Assembly (NCBI GenBank): GCA_040902885.1
Contig: JBBDWK010000077.1
Coordinates: 1-64,000 of the forward strand
Direction: 5' to 3'
Origin: JBBDWK01 sp040902885
GTDB taxonomy: Bacteria; Acidobacteriota; Terriglobia; Bryobacterales; Bryobacteraceae
DNA length: 64,000 bases
Shown here: positions 51,412-60,111 of the stretch, in pieces
How the letters are laid out: each line of letters starts with the position of its first letter
Position numbering within the stretch: position 1 is the first letter of the stretch
Notes under the pieces: generated by a model
Databases searched by the model: none
What the model saw: only the letters and a program-made list of their open reading frames with translations
Told to the model about the DNA's origin: nothing
Translations under genes and position numbers: made by a program

Positions 51412-54400
51412 ATGCCGCGGTTCATCCTCGCACTCGCGATCTCGTTCGTTGTTTTGTTCATTCCGGCCACAGCCTCCGCGCAGGCACTCTACGGTACGCT
51501 CACCGGAAACGTGTCCGATCCCAGCGGAGCGCCCATTGCCGGAGCGCAGGTTAACATCACCAACACCGGCACCAATCAGACTCGCGAAACCACGACCGGG
51601 CCGGCGGGCAACTACAGCTTCGCCAATCTGGACCCCGGCGCCTATACGGCACGCGTCACCGCAACCGGATTTCAGACGCATCAGCAGACCAACGTCGTGC
51701 TGACGGTCAACCGCATCGCCCGCGTGGATGCCCGGCTCACGGTTGGAATTGTCTCCGAAGCAATCACGGTGGCCGGGAATGTCGCGCGTCTTCAGACCGA
51801 GCAGTCCGAGGTGCGCTACGACATGGGCCGCACCGAGCTGGACAATGTGCCGGTCCCGGTGGGGCGCAACTACCAATATGCTCTGCGCACCGTTCCGGGC
51901 GTGATCATGAGTGGAGGCGGCGCAATTCGCGCCTCGAATCCCGCCGGATCCGCGACCCTGAACGTGAACGGCACCAGCCAGCAACTGGTCAATACGCGAA
52001 TCGACGGTGCCAGCACAACGAATAATTTCCACCAGCACCTGGCTGCGTACATCCCGGCCCTCGAGGCGATTGAGACCGTCGAGGTGATCACCAACAGTTT
52101 CGACGCCGATCAAGCTCTGGCGGGAGGCGCTGCCGTCAACGTTTCCATCCGCAGCGGAACCAACGATCTGCATGGGTCGGCATTTGAATACCATTCGAGC
52201 AACCGCATCAAAGCCAGGCCTTTCTTCTTTCCGGCGGATCAAAACAAGCCCAAGTTCATCTTCAATCAGTTCGGCGGCACGGCGGGGGGACCGATCAAGA
52301 AGGACAAGCTGTTTTACTTCGTCAGCTTCGAGGGAACAGCGGACCGCTCGGCGTTCTCGCGTTTCACGACCGTTCCGTCATCCGCCGCCAAACGCGGCGA
52401 TCTATCCGAGACGACACGGCTCATATACGATCCCTTGACAGGCAATCCGGACGGAAGCGGCCGCCAGGCCTTCGCCGGAAATCGGATTCCCGCCTCGCGG
52501 ATCAGCGGCATCTCACAGAAGTTGATTCCGCTCTGGCCGGAAGCCAACACCGCCGGCCTGGCGAACAATTACTTTGTGGCCGCGTCTTCGCCATACAACC
52601 GCCAGACCTTCGACACCAAGATCAATTGGATGGCCACGAAGAAGTTCACCACATGGGGCCGCGTGGGAATTCTGACGTGGGACTCGTTCTACCCAACCGT
52701 ATTCGGCCCGGAACTAGGCGGACGCACGGTTTCGGGACAGCAATCGGGAACGGCCGATGGCAGCACCTACACCGTAACTCTTGCCGGCACGTATCTGGCA
52801 ACTCCCAGCTTCATCATCGACGGCTACTTCGGTTGGACCCAGGGCAATCAAAACGTGACGCAAGAGCGCCTGGATGAAAAAGTCGGCCTCGATTTCCTTG
52901 GGATTCCCGGAACCAACGGGCCGCGGCTCATCGAAGGCGGCTGGCCCCGAATCGAAATCGACGGCTACGACACCATCGGCGTGTTCGAACCCTACATGCC
53001 ATGGTTCCGCCACGATCCGAATTACGAATTCGTCACGAATCTCAACTGGACCAAGGGCACCCATAACATCCGCTTCGGACTTGATCTGTCCCAACGCAGT
53101 ATCAATCACGCGCAGCCGGAGGTGGAGGGTCAGTTTGCCGGAGGCGCGGGCGGCTTCCGGTTCATGCCCGGCGTGACCGAGCAACTCGGCTCGGCCGTCG
53201 GAGATCGCGCCAATTCGTTCTCCGCGTTCCTGTTGGGGTATCCGCAGCGCATGGGCCGGACTCTGCAGCTTCCGGATGAATATACACTGCGCAGTTTCCG
53301 CCATAGCTATTATGTGCGCGACCACTGGAACGTCACTCCCCGCTTGACGCTCAACTATGGCGCCCGCTGGGAATGTATTCCGTTCCCGACTCGCGCGGAC
53401 CGCGGCGTTGAGTTCTACGAACCCGATACAAACCGCATGCTGCTCTGCGGTCTGGGATCCGTCCCAACCGATTGTGGCGTCACGGTTCCCAAGAATGGGC
53501 TTTCACCACGCGTGGGTCTTGCCTACCGCGCAACGGACAGCTTCGTCATCCGTGCCGGATACGGAATCACCATCGATCCTTTCGATATCGGCCCGCGAGG
53601 ACTGCGGACCAACTATCCCATCCTGATTGGGATGAATCTCGAGGGCGGCAACACCCACACGCCCGTTGGCCAATGGGCAGACGGTATTCCCGAGGTTCCT
53701 GTACCGGATCTCAGCTCGGGAATCCTCAATACCCCCACCACGGTGGTCGTACACTCCGTCCCGCAGAAAATCGAGCGTGGTTATATTCAGTCCTGGAATC
53801 TTACTCTTCAGAAGGAGTTCAGATACGGCTTCGTCGCCCAGGCCGGCTATGTAGCCACGCGCAGCGTTAAGAATTACGGCAATATCGATATCAACGCCGG
53901 CCAGGTCGTCGGGGCCGGAAACAACGGCCGGCCCTTGTTCCAGCGATTCCGCAGAACCGCCGTCACCTCCGAGTACAGGCCTCTCGGGACCACGCAATAC
54001 AACTCTTTGCAGGCTTCTCTCCAACGCCGGTTCAGCGAGGGCCTGCACCTGTCGCTCAGCTACACCTGGTCGAAGGCGATAGGAATAACGGCCGATAGCC
54101 AGAGTGGAGTGCGAGTAGCGGCGCTCGACTATTTCGACCTGAACCGCACGCTCGTCAACTACGACCGCACGCACATCATGAACGCAGTTACGTCCTGGGA
54201 GCTGCCTTTCGGAAGAGGGAGGCGCTGGGGATCCCAGTCGCGCGCTGCTTCGGCCGTTCTCGGGGGATGGAAGGCAAACGGGATTCTGACAATCATGACC
54301 GGCACTCCGATTTCCGTTACAGCCTCGGGAACTTCCTTGAATATGCCGGGCAGCACGCAGCGAGCGGATCAGGTGAAGCCCTTGGTCGAAACTCTTGGCG

Positions 54401-54768
54401 GCGGCGGTCGAGGTCAATCTTTCTTCGATCCCTTGGCTTTCAGCCCCGTTACGGCAGCCAGATTTGGAACCGCCGGGTTTAACTCCCTTCGTGGACCGGG
54501 CGCGATAAACCTGGACTTCGGCCTGTTTCGTCAGTTCACTCTGACCGAAAGATTGCGGTTTGAGTTGCGGATGGAGGCGTTCAACTTTACAAACACGCCG
54601 CATTTTGCGAATCCAGGGACCAACGTTTCCAGCATGTCGTTCAACTCGGACGGGTCCATTCGGAGCCTGGGCGGGTTTACCGAAATCACCGCTGTGGACG
54701 GATCGAATTTTGGGCGCGGCAATGTGGACGAGAGGACTTTTCGGATCGGCTTACGGTTTAGTTTTTGA
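51412..54768 (+). CDS. Oar-like TonB-dependent receptor with carboxypeptidase-regulatory-like domain
   Basis: An 1118-residue outer-membrane protein. After a signal peptide (ILALAISFVVLFIPATASAQ) comes a carboxypeptidase-regulatory-like beta domain (GTLTGNVSDPSGAPIAGAQV, GNYSFANLDPGAYTARV), then a plug-like region (VNGTSQQLVNTRIDGASTTN) and a long beta barrel ending in RTFRIGLRFSF with a terminal phenylalanine. This is the Oar/CarboxypepD-TonB architecture greatly expanded in Acidobacteriota for uptake of large substrates. It precedes the ankyrin-cytochrome pair by 83 bases, so the ligand may feed that system, though this is inference. Confidence 0.92.
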   Translation: MPRFILALAISFVVLFIPATASAQALYGTLTGNVSDPSGAPIAGAQVNITNTGTNQTRETTTGPAGNYSFANLDPGAYTARVTATGFQTHQQTNVVLTVNRIARVDARLTVGIVSEAITVAGNVARLQTEQSEVRYDMGRTELDNVPVPVGRNYQYALRTVPGVIMSGGGAIRASNPAGSATLNVNGTSQQLVNTRIDGASTTNNFHQHLAAYIPALEAIETVEVITNSFDADQALAGGAAVNVSIRSGTNDLHGSAFEYHSSNRIKARPFFFPADQNKPKFIFNQFGGTAGGPIKKDKLFYFVSFEGTADRSAFSRFTTVPSSAAKRGDLSETTRLIYDPLTGNPDGSGRQAFAGNRIPASRISGISQKLIPLWPEANTAGLANNYFVAASSPYNRQTFDTKINWMATKKFTTWGRVGILTWDSFYPTVFGPELGGRTVSGQQSGTADGSTYTVTLAGTYLATPSFIIDGYFGWTQGNQNVTQERLDEKVGLDFLGIPGTNGPRLIEGGWPRIEIDGYDTIGVFEPYMPWFRHDPNYEFVTNLNWTKGTHNIRFGLDLSQRSINHAQPEVEGQFAGGAGGFRFMPGVTEQLGSAVGDRANSFSAFLLGYPQRMGRTLQLPDEYTLRSFRHSYYVRDHWNVTPRLTLNYGARWECIPFPTRADRGVEFYEPDTNRMLLCGLGSVPTDCGVTVPKNGLSPRVGLAYRATDSFVIRAGYGITIDPFDIGPRGLRTNYPILIGMNLEGGNTHTPVGQWADGIPEVPVPDLSSGILNTPTTVVVHSVPQKIERGYIQSWNLTLQKEFRYGFVAQAGYVATRSVKNYGNIDINAGQVVGAGNNGRPLFQRFRRTAVTSEYRPLGTTQYNSLQASLQRRFSEGLHLSLSYTWSKAIGITADSQSGVRVAALDYFDLNRTLVNYDRTHIMNAVTSWELPFGRGRRWGSQSRAASAVLGGWKANGILTIMTGTPISVTASGTSLNMPGSTQRADQVKPLVETLGGGGRGQSFFDPLAFSPVTAARFGTAGFNSLRGPGAINLDFGLFRQFTLTERLRFELRMEAFNFTNTPHFANPGTNVSSMSFNSDGSIRSLGGFTEITAVDGSNFGRGNVDERTFRIGLRFSF

Positions 54769-54772
54769 TACG

Positions 54773-54795
54773 GGGAGCTGGACTCCCAGGTTGTT
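54773..54795 (+). terminator. Weak terminator-like hairpin after the receptor
   Basis: GGGAG/CTCCC with a five-base loop is followed by TTGTTTT. The five-pair stem is short, so termination may be partial. Confidence 0.3.
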
Positions 54796-54851
54796 TTGCC
54801 GTATAGTTCGGACGCTATGGACTCGACCGTCAATTCCCGCGGAGGTTCCCC

Positions 54852-56168
54852 ATGCTTTGGCTCTCTCGCACGCAAGCCAAGCTCGCTGCCGTTCTGATAG
54901 CGGCCGGACCGGCGCTTCCACAAACCGCCGTCAAGCTGCCGCCGGCGGCGGCTTTGCAGGTGAATTTCGACCAGCACGTCAAACCGATCCTCGCGAGCAA
55001 GTGCTTTGGCTGTCATGGCGCCACGCAGCAACAGTCCGGCCTTCGTCTGGACCGTCGCCAGAACGCGTTGCGCGGCGGCGATTACGGATTGGTCATCGTG
55101 CCGGGCAAGAGCGCGGAAAGCAAGCTGATCCTCCGCCTTGTGGGCGCGGACTTCGGCTTGCAAATGCCGCCCACGGGACCGCTTTCCTCCGAGGAGATCG
55201 GCGTTTTGAGAGCCTGGATCGATCAAGGCCCGGAGTTCCCCGCTAAGGCAATTGAGGACGCCGGGCGCATATCCAAACCAACAGACCCGAAGGTGAGCGC
55301 ATTGTTGGCTGAGATCCGGAAGTCCAATCTGCCGGGCGTGCGTAAAATGGCCTCCAACGCTTCCCGTGTAAACGGACGCGACGAAAACGGAGCCACGCTC
55401 CTCATGCACGCCGCGCTCTACGGGGACGCGGACCTGCTCCGCTTCCTGCTCGAGCGCGGGGCCGATCCGAAAGCGAAGAGCGGCCGGGGCGCTACGGCAT
55501 TGCACTGGGCAATCGTCGATATCGAAAAAGTTCGCCTCCTCCTCCGTCAGGGCGTGGATGTGAACGCGAAAACCACGGACGGCAGGTCGCCCTTGCTCCT
55601 AGCGGCATCGCAGCCGTCGGGGGCGGAGATCGTCGAACTGCTGCTCGAACGCGGCGCCGATCCGAAGGCCAAGGACATCGCCGGGCGGACCCCATTGATG
55701 GCCGCCGCAAGCTTCGGGAACCTCCCATCCATGAGGGCCCTAATAGCCAAAGGCGCGGAACTGAACGCCGTGACACAAGGCGGTTCCGCGGCAATCATGG
55801 ATGCCGCCCGAAGCCGGAATCCCGGCGCGGTTCAACTGCTGATCGAGAGCGGCGCGGATGTAAATGTGAAGACGAAACGGAATGGAACCGCCGTAGCCGC
55901 CGCGGCCAGTTACGGAGATTCCACTATTGTGAAAATGCTGGTTGACAAGGGTGCCCGTATCGACGTCATCGACGAACGCGGTTACTCGCCGCTGATGTAT
56001 GCCGCGTACTCGGAGTCGATGCCCGTCGAAGCGGTCCGGCTGCTGCTCAGTAAAGGCGCCGACCCGAAAGTGACCGGCGAAGGCGAATCGGCTCTCAGCC
56101 TGGCGATGAAGCGCGGCGATTCCGAGATCGTAAAGTTGCTGCGGAAGGCGGAAGGAGAAGGGAAATGA
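54852..56168 (+). CDS. Exported c-type cytochrome-ankyrin repeat fusion
   Basis: A 438-residue protein. A signal peptide (LAAVLIAAGPALPQ) is followed by a PSCyt1-like haem domain with CFGCH (Cys51, Cys54, His55), GLVIVPGKSAESKLILRLV and LQMPPTGPLSSEEIGVLRAWI. About eight ankyrin repeats run from residue 175 to the end (DENGATLLMHAALYGDADLL, GRTPLMAAASFGNLPSMRAL, ERGYSPLMYAAYSESMPVEA). Ankyrins bind proteins, so the haem is probably brought to a partner outside the cytoplasm. GGAGG lies nine bases before the ATG. The stop overlaps the next gene (ATGA). Confidence 0.9.
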   Translation: MLWLSRTQAKLAAVLIAAGPALPQTAVKLPPAAALQVNFDQHVKPILASKCFGCHGATQQQSGLRLDRRQNALRGGDYGLVIVPGKSAESKLILRLVGADFGLQMPPTGPLSSEEIGVLRAWIDQGPEFPAKAIEDAGRISKPTDPKVSALLAEIRKSNLPGVRKMASNASRVNGRDENGATLLMHAALYGDADLLRFLLERGADPKAKSGRGATALHWAIVDIEKVRLLLRQGVDVNAKTTDGRSPLLLAASQPSGAEIVELLLERGADPKAKDIAGRTPLMAAASFGNLPSMRALIAKGAELNAVTQGGSAAIMDAARSRNPGAVQLLIESGADVNVKTKRNGTAVAAAASYGDSTIVKMLVDKGARIDVIDERGYSPLMYAAYSESMPVEAVRLLLSKGADPKVTGEGESALSLAMKRGDSEIVKLLRKAEGEGK

Positions 56169-57178
56169 AAGTGGCTCAGTTCGCGATTTCGGCTTGGCTC
56201 TGCTGGTCAACCGGTGTGGTTCAGGCCGGCGAGGCGCCGAAGGCTGACGCGGCGGCAATCCGGACCGCTGTACAGAAGGCGCTCACGCTGCTTGAGAAGA
56301 CCAGTCCGCAGTTCATCAAGCGCGGCGGCTGCAACTCTTGTCACAATCAGTTTCTTCCGGCCATGGCGCAAGCCCTGGCGCGCGAGCGCGGCATCGGCGT
56401 TGGCGGGGAGATCGCGCAATTGCCGCTCGAAGCCACCGAATTCTCCGCCGAGCGGGCGTTCGAATTCGTCGTCACGGGGGGTGCTAACGGCTTGGGGTAC
56501 GCGGTCTTGAACGCCGCGGCGCTGAAAAAGCCGGCCGACCAGGCGACCGATTCGTTCGTTCACTTTCTTCACGCATCCCAGGAGCCGGACGGCCGCTGGC
56601 GCACCACCGGCAACCGGCCGCCCATGACGTACGACGATTTCTTCACCACCGCCATGGCGGTTCGGACGCTTCAGCTTTACGCTCCCGAATCCATGCGCGC
56701 GGACACGCAAACCAGGATCGCCCGCGCCGCGTCCTGGCTGCGGGAAGCGAAGCCGGTCTCCAATCAGGAGAGGGTGTTCCATCTGCTGGGGCTTGCCTGG
56801 ACGAAAGCGAACCGGCAGATAGTCGACACGGCTGTTCAGGGCCTGCTAGCGCAACAACGCACGGACGGAGGCTGGTCGCAGCTTCCGGACATGGAACCCG
56901 ACGCATATGCGACCGGACAGGCGCTTTACGCGCTCAGCCAAGGCGGCGGCGTGCCGGCCAACCATCCCGCGTACCGGCGCAGCGTTGAGCTGCTGCTGGG
57001 GACGCAGGCAAAGGACGGCTCCTGGTACGTGAAAACGCGCTCGCTGCCGATACAGCCGTACTTCGAGAGCGGATTTCCCTACGGTCACGATCAGTGGATC
57101 TCCGCCGCTGGAACGAGCTGGGCCGCTATGGCCCTGGCGCTGGCCGTCGAGCCGCTGCAAGTTTCCCGTCACCGGTAG
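56165..57178 (+). CDS. Exported prenyltransferase/squalene-cyclase-like toroid with a CxxCH motif
   Basis: A 337-residue protein with a signal peptide (VAQFAISAWLCWSTGVVQA). CNSCH (Cys56, Cys59, His60) could bind haem covalently. The rest is built from alpha/alpha-toroid repeats of the prenyltransferase/squalene-oxidase type (FLHASQEPDGRWRTTG, LLAQQRTDGGWSQLPDM, LLGTQAKDGSWYVKT). The acidic DxDD motif of true squalene-hopene cyclases is not visible, so it is probably not a cyclase. It is co-translated with the ankyrin-cytochrome. It overlaps the convergent PPC gene by ten bases. Confidence 0.87.
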   Translation: MKVAQFAISAWLCWSTGVVQAGEAPKADAAAIRTAVQKALTLLEKTSPQFIKRGGCNSCHNQFLPAMAQALARERGIGVGGEIAQLPLEATEFSAERAFEFVVTGGANGLGYAVLNAAALKKPADQATDSFVHFLHASQEPDGRWRTTGNRPPMTYDDFFTTAMAVRTLQLYAPESMRADTQTRIARAASWLREAKPVSNQERVFHLLGLAWTKANRQIVDTAVQGLLAQQRTDGGWSQLPDMEPDAYATGQALYALSQGGGVPANHPAYRRSVELLLGTQAKDGSWYVKTRSLPIQPYFESGFPYGHDQWISAAGTSWAAMALALAVEPLQVSRHR

Positions 57179-57720
57179 GTCTTGTCATCGACGCCGCTCA
57201 GATCCACGTCATCGCCGAAGACGCCCAGCGTCAGAATGGCGAAGGTGAATACGTTGTTGCCCGGCTCGATGTGTCCGCCGAAGGCTTTGTCGCCGGTAGT
57301 CAGCGTCATGTGGGGGTGCAGTCGGCCGTCGATGACGAACCCGTTGATGCTGATGATGTCTGCGGGGGCGGTTGGATCCTTGATGAAGATATTCTTGGAA
57401 GGGAACGTCCGGTTGCTGACAGAGTGGATATGGTAGTTCCGCACCGAGCCGATGCCGGATAGAATGACTGCGTTCCGGATCTTCTGTTCCTTGATCATCT
57501 TTTCCATGCCGGCCAGGAGGTCGGTCTGATACTTCAGGCGCAGAACGACGATCTTTTCGAATTTTCCCGAGATCGCATAGGCATCGGGAACTTTGGAGCT
57601 GTTGGGCTTCGCGTCGTCGTGCGGGGTGGTCGGCTTGGTGATTTCCGTACGTGTTTGCTGGGCCGGCGCAAGAGCGGCCGCCAGCACGGCCAGGAGAAGA
57701 ATTGGGGTCGGTCTGATCAT
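57169..57720 (-). CDS. Exported PPC (PCC/DUF296) domain protein
   Basis: A 183-residue protein. A signal peptide (PTPILLLAVLAAALAPAQQ) precedes a PPC domain: VLRLKYQTDLLAGMEKMIKE, ILSGIGSVRNYHIH, GRLHPHMTLTTGDKAFGGHI with its conserved histidines, and FTFAILTLGVFGDDV. PPC domains form trimers and occur in plant AT-hook proteins and in bacterial cytoplasmic proteins of unclear function; the histidine cluster can bind metal. Export is unusual for the family. Confidence 0.85.
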   Translation of the reverse strand: MIRPTPILLLAVLAAALAPAQQTRTEITKPTTPHDDAKPNSSKVPDAYAISGKFEKIVVLRLKYQTDLLAGMEKMIKEQKIRNAVILSGIGSVRNYHIHSVSNRTFPSKNIFIKDPTAPADIISINGFVIDGRLHPHMTLTTGDKAFGGHIEPGNNVFTFAILTLGVFGDDVDLSGVDDKTYR

Positions 57721-57784
57721 AATTTTCTAGCCTCGTTGGCAGATACAGATGATAGTACAGAGAAAGCTTAGGTGGGGCAGGACG

Positions 57785-58168
57785 CTACAAAGCGTAAAAT
57801 TGCAATTGAGGCATTGGGAAATGCTTCCGATTGTCCGTCATGAGGGTCAGCTTGTGATGAATTGCGACGGCTGCGATGGTTGCGTCCGGAAGCGACAGGC
57901 TTTGACCTCTCCGGCTCCATTCGTATTTCAGCCTTCCCGCAAGCTCGGCAACATCCCAAGAAATTTCGAAGTAGTCGAGGCCGGCCAAAAATTCGTCCGT
58001 GAAGGACTTCTCGCGAGGCCGCATCCCGGAATAGACTTCGATCACGTTAATGGTACAGCAGGCAAGAGAGTTACCTTGCAAGGCGAGTTGGAGTAATAAC
58101 TCCCGCCTTCCCTGCCGTTTATTCAGGACGTCGATAATAACCGAGGTGTCCAGGAGGTAGATGGCCAC
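57785..58168 (-). CDS. vapC: VapC-like PIN-domain toxin
   Basis: A 127-residue PIN ribonuclease. The acidic residues of the active site are visible in YLLDTSVIIDVL (Asp near residue 7), NVIEVYSGM (Glu), LSLPDATIAAVAI (Asp) and LMTDNRKHF (Asp). VapC toxins cleave tRNA or rRNA. The GTG start at 58168 is four bases after the stop of the upstream ribbon-helix-helix gene, the normal antitoxin-toxin order. Confidence 0.9.
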   Translation of the reverse strand: MAIYLLDTSVIIDVLNKRQGRRELLLQLALQGNSLACCTINVIEVYSGMRPREKSFTDEFLAGLDYFEISWDVAELAGRLKYEWSRRGQSLSLPDATIAAVAIHHKLTLMTDNRKHFPMPQLQFYAL

Positions 58169-58172
58169 CCAA

Positions 58173-58439
58173 CTACCGGCCTCGCCGCCCTATATCCCGG
58201 CGCTCACCGTCCGTTCGCATCCTCGAAACCCAGGCGGCGGCGCCCCCGGCCAGTTCAGGATGATCCTCGTCCCTCCATGCCGGTTGGGGCTGACGCAAAA
58301 ACCGCAGCAGACGCCGCCGCTTCAACTCTTGCCGCGCCGCGTCCGCCAGAAAGCTGCTCCGGCCCCGCCTCCCGACCAAGTTGTCGATCTCCTCGACAAG
58401 TTCCTCTGGCAAGACTACATGCGTTCGGGTCACTGCCAT
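58173..58439 (-). CDS. vapB: Ribbon-helix-helix antitoxin (VapB-like)
   Basis: An 88-residue protein. THVVLPEELVEEIDNLVGRR, then GRSSFLADAARQEL, is a ribbon-helix-helix DNA-binding fold. The C-terminal tail (PQPAWRDEDHPELAGGAAAW) is the segment that would wrap the toxin. TATGCT on the minus strand (58451-58446) ends six bases before the ATG at 58439, so the operon may be leaderless and autoregulated. Confidence 0.85.
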   Translation of the reverse strand: MAVTRTHVVLPEELVEEIDNLVGRRGRSSFLADAARQELKRRRLLRFLRQPQPAWRDEDHPELAGGAAAWVSRMRTDGERRDIGRRGR

Positions 58440-58445
58440 GCTTCC

Positions 58446-58451
58446 AGCATA
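58446..58451 (-). promoter_or_regulatory. Leaderless-type -10 box of vapBC
   Basis: TATGCT on the minus strand ends six bases before the ATG at 58439. Confidence 0.4.
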
Positions 58452-58557
58452 GCAGGGATGTGCTTTGGTACGCCCATAGCAAGTCCCACTCTCCGCCTAC
58501 GCCTTCCGCCCAGGAACACCCGTTGCCAACAACGAAGAGGACCGTTTTCGGTCAAGA

Positions 58558-59091
58558 TTAGGCAGCCGATTCCTGAATCTTCAACTGGTTGTGAACATCC
58601 TTCACACCGCTCACCGTGTCGGCGATGTCTTCGGCGAGGCGCTTCGCGCCGCGGCGGCTGACGCTTCCTGCCAACGTCACTTCGCCCTGCGATACCGTCA
58701 CATCGATATCCCGAGCGTCCAGGTCCGGGTGATCGGTCATCCGTTCGTTGATTTCTTCCCACATGCGCTCGTCGGATCGCTTATAGCCTTTGGGACCCAG
58801 GCCAACGTAGCCGCCCGGCTTGGCCCAGGTCTCGATCCGCTCCACGCTGCGCGACCCGTGGGGGCCCCAGGTTTCATCGGACTCCTCGAAGCCCTGAAAG
58901 TACCCCTCGTTGCCCCAGTTTCCCTGGTTGCCCCAAAATCCCCGGCCGCCCTGGTCGGCTTGACCCCAGTTCCGCCGGTCGGGTCCCCGAATCTGCTCCA
59001 CCGAATATGGCGGAGTGGCCAGACCATAGCTCCTTCGCTCTTCGCCTGGGCTGCGCTCGTCCGGCGTACGATTTTTCCTTCGAACCGGCAT
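58558..59091 (-). CDS. BON-domain protein with Gly/Trp-rich N terminus
   Basis: A 177-residue protein without a signal peptide. The first 110 residues are low-complexity and rich in Gly, Trp, Asn and Arg (GRGFWGNQGNWGNEGYFQGF). Residues about 115-175 are one BON domain (ITVSQGEVTLAGSV-type core, here DVTVSQGEVTLAGSVSRRG, and VSGVKDVHNQLKI). BON domains bind phospholipids or ligands, as in OsmY. The ATG at 59091 has GGAG eight bases upstream. Confidence 0.85.
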   Translation of the reverse strand: MPVRRKNRTPDERSPGEERRSYGLATPPYSVEQIRGPDRRNWGQADQGGRGFWGNQGNWGNEGYFQGFEESDETWGPHGSRSVERIETWAKPGGYVGLGPKGYKRSDERMWEEINERMTDHPDLDARDIDVTVSQGEVTLAGSVSRRGAKRLAEDIADTVSGVKDVHNQLKIQESAA

Positions 59092-59194
59092 AGAAACTCC
59101 TGCTACTTCCATTTTATGGTCCGTGGCGGAGATTACCCGATCCAGCACTACAAAGTGTGTACAAAACCTCAGAACGTCTCACGTTGCGGCTCTC

Positions 59195-59297
59195 GGCCCA
59201 AACTGGGCCAGATGAGGCCTTGACATTGGGCCAAATCGGCCCAAATCGGACACCCCGGCCAATCGGCCTTGACGCCGGACGAGCCGGATACTACCAT
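59195..59297. promoter_or_regulatory. Cluster of inverted repeats and promoter-like boxes before the PQQ dehydrogenase operon
   Basis: GGCCCA-3-TGGGCC lies at 59195-59209 and TTGGGCC-5-GGCCCAA at 59226-59244, with a consensus-like TTGACA at 59220-59225. TTGACG (59269-59274) is 17 bases from TACCAT (59292-59297), a plausible promoter for the ATG at 59332. The inverted repeats could be operators. Confidence 0.4.
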
Positions 59298-59331
59298 CAG
59301 ATCCCAGCTACCGGACGCAACCGGGTGTTCT

Positions 59332-60111
59332 ATGTATAGGTTTGCCATCGCTCTCGTGCTTGGGGTTTCCGCCTGTCTGGCGCAAAGCCCGAATAAAAAT
59401 CCATACGATTCCAGCCCGCGGGAGGCGGAAGCGGGACGCGGCGCGTTCCGCATCTACTGCGCCCCCTGCCACGGCATCAAAGCCGAAGGCGGAAGAGGGC
59501 CGGATCTCACGCGCGGCGTTTACGCCGTGGGCGAGACGGACGCCGACCTCTACCAGGTCATCGCCGAAGGGATTGCGGGCACGGAGATGCCCGGCTTTGG
59601 CGTCAACATGGGCGAAGACAACATCTGGCGCGTGGTTACCTACATCCGCTCCACCACCAGGAAAGATCGCGAACCGGTGCAGGGCGATGCCTCCGTTGGC
59701 GAAAAACTGTACTGGGGCAAAGGGGCATGCGGCCAGTGCCACCGCATCGGGCAGCGCGGCGGGCGGACCGGACCGGAGTTGACGCGCACCGGGCGCACGC
59801 GCAGCCTTGCGTACCTCCGGGCCTCGGTTCTGACGCCCGATTCCGACCTGACGCCCGGATATAACACGGTGACGGTGACCACGCGAGACGGCAGGAAGAT
59901 CATCGGCGTGGAGAAGGGCTTCGACAATTTCTCCGCTCAGTTGATGGATGCCGACGAGCGCTTCCATTCCTTCCTGAAAAGCGATGTCGCTTCCGTCACG
60001 CGCGAATTCCGCTCCCTGATGCCGCAGGGCTATGGGAAGATGTTCTCCCAAACCGAATTGAACGATTTGTTAGCTTATATGACCGGTCTGACCGGGGAGG
60101 TGCGGAAATGA
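59332..60111 (+). CDS. Exported dihaem c-type cytochrome with putative haem-binding domain
   Basis: A 259-residue periplasmic protein with signal peptide YRFAIALVLGVSACLAQ. The first cytochrome domain has CAPCH (Cys43, Cys46, His47) and a later EMPGFG with a possible Met ligand. The second site CGQCH (Cys133, Cys136, His137) belongs to a TIGR02603-like domain (RTGPELTRTGRTRSLAYLRA, TVTTRDGRKIIGVEKGFDNF). It overlaps the quinoprotein gene by ATGA and is the likely electron acceptor of that enzyme. Confidence 0.9.
   Translation: MYRFAIALVLGVSACLAQSPNKNPYDSSPREAEAGRGAFRIYCAPCHGIKAEGGRGPDLTRGVYAVGETDADLYQVIAEGIAGTEMPGFGVNMGEDNIWRVVTYIRSTTRKDREPVQGDASVGEKLYWGKGACGQCHRIGQRGGRTGPELTRTGRTRSLAYLRASVLTPDSDLTPGYNTVTVTTRDGRKIIGVEKGFDNFSAQLMDADERFHSFLKSDVASVTREFRSLMPQGYGKMFSQTELNDLLAYMTGLTGEVRK

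Noticed and set aside
56165..57178. Squalene-hopene cyclase
   Set aside because: The repeats are of the cyclase/prenyltransferase toroid type, but the catalytic DxDD motif is missing, the protein is half the usual length, and it has a CxxCH motif and a signal peptide.
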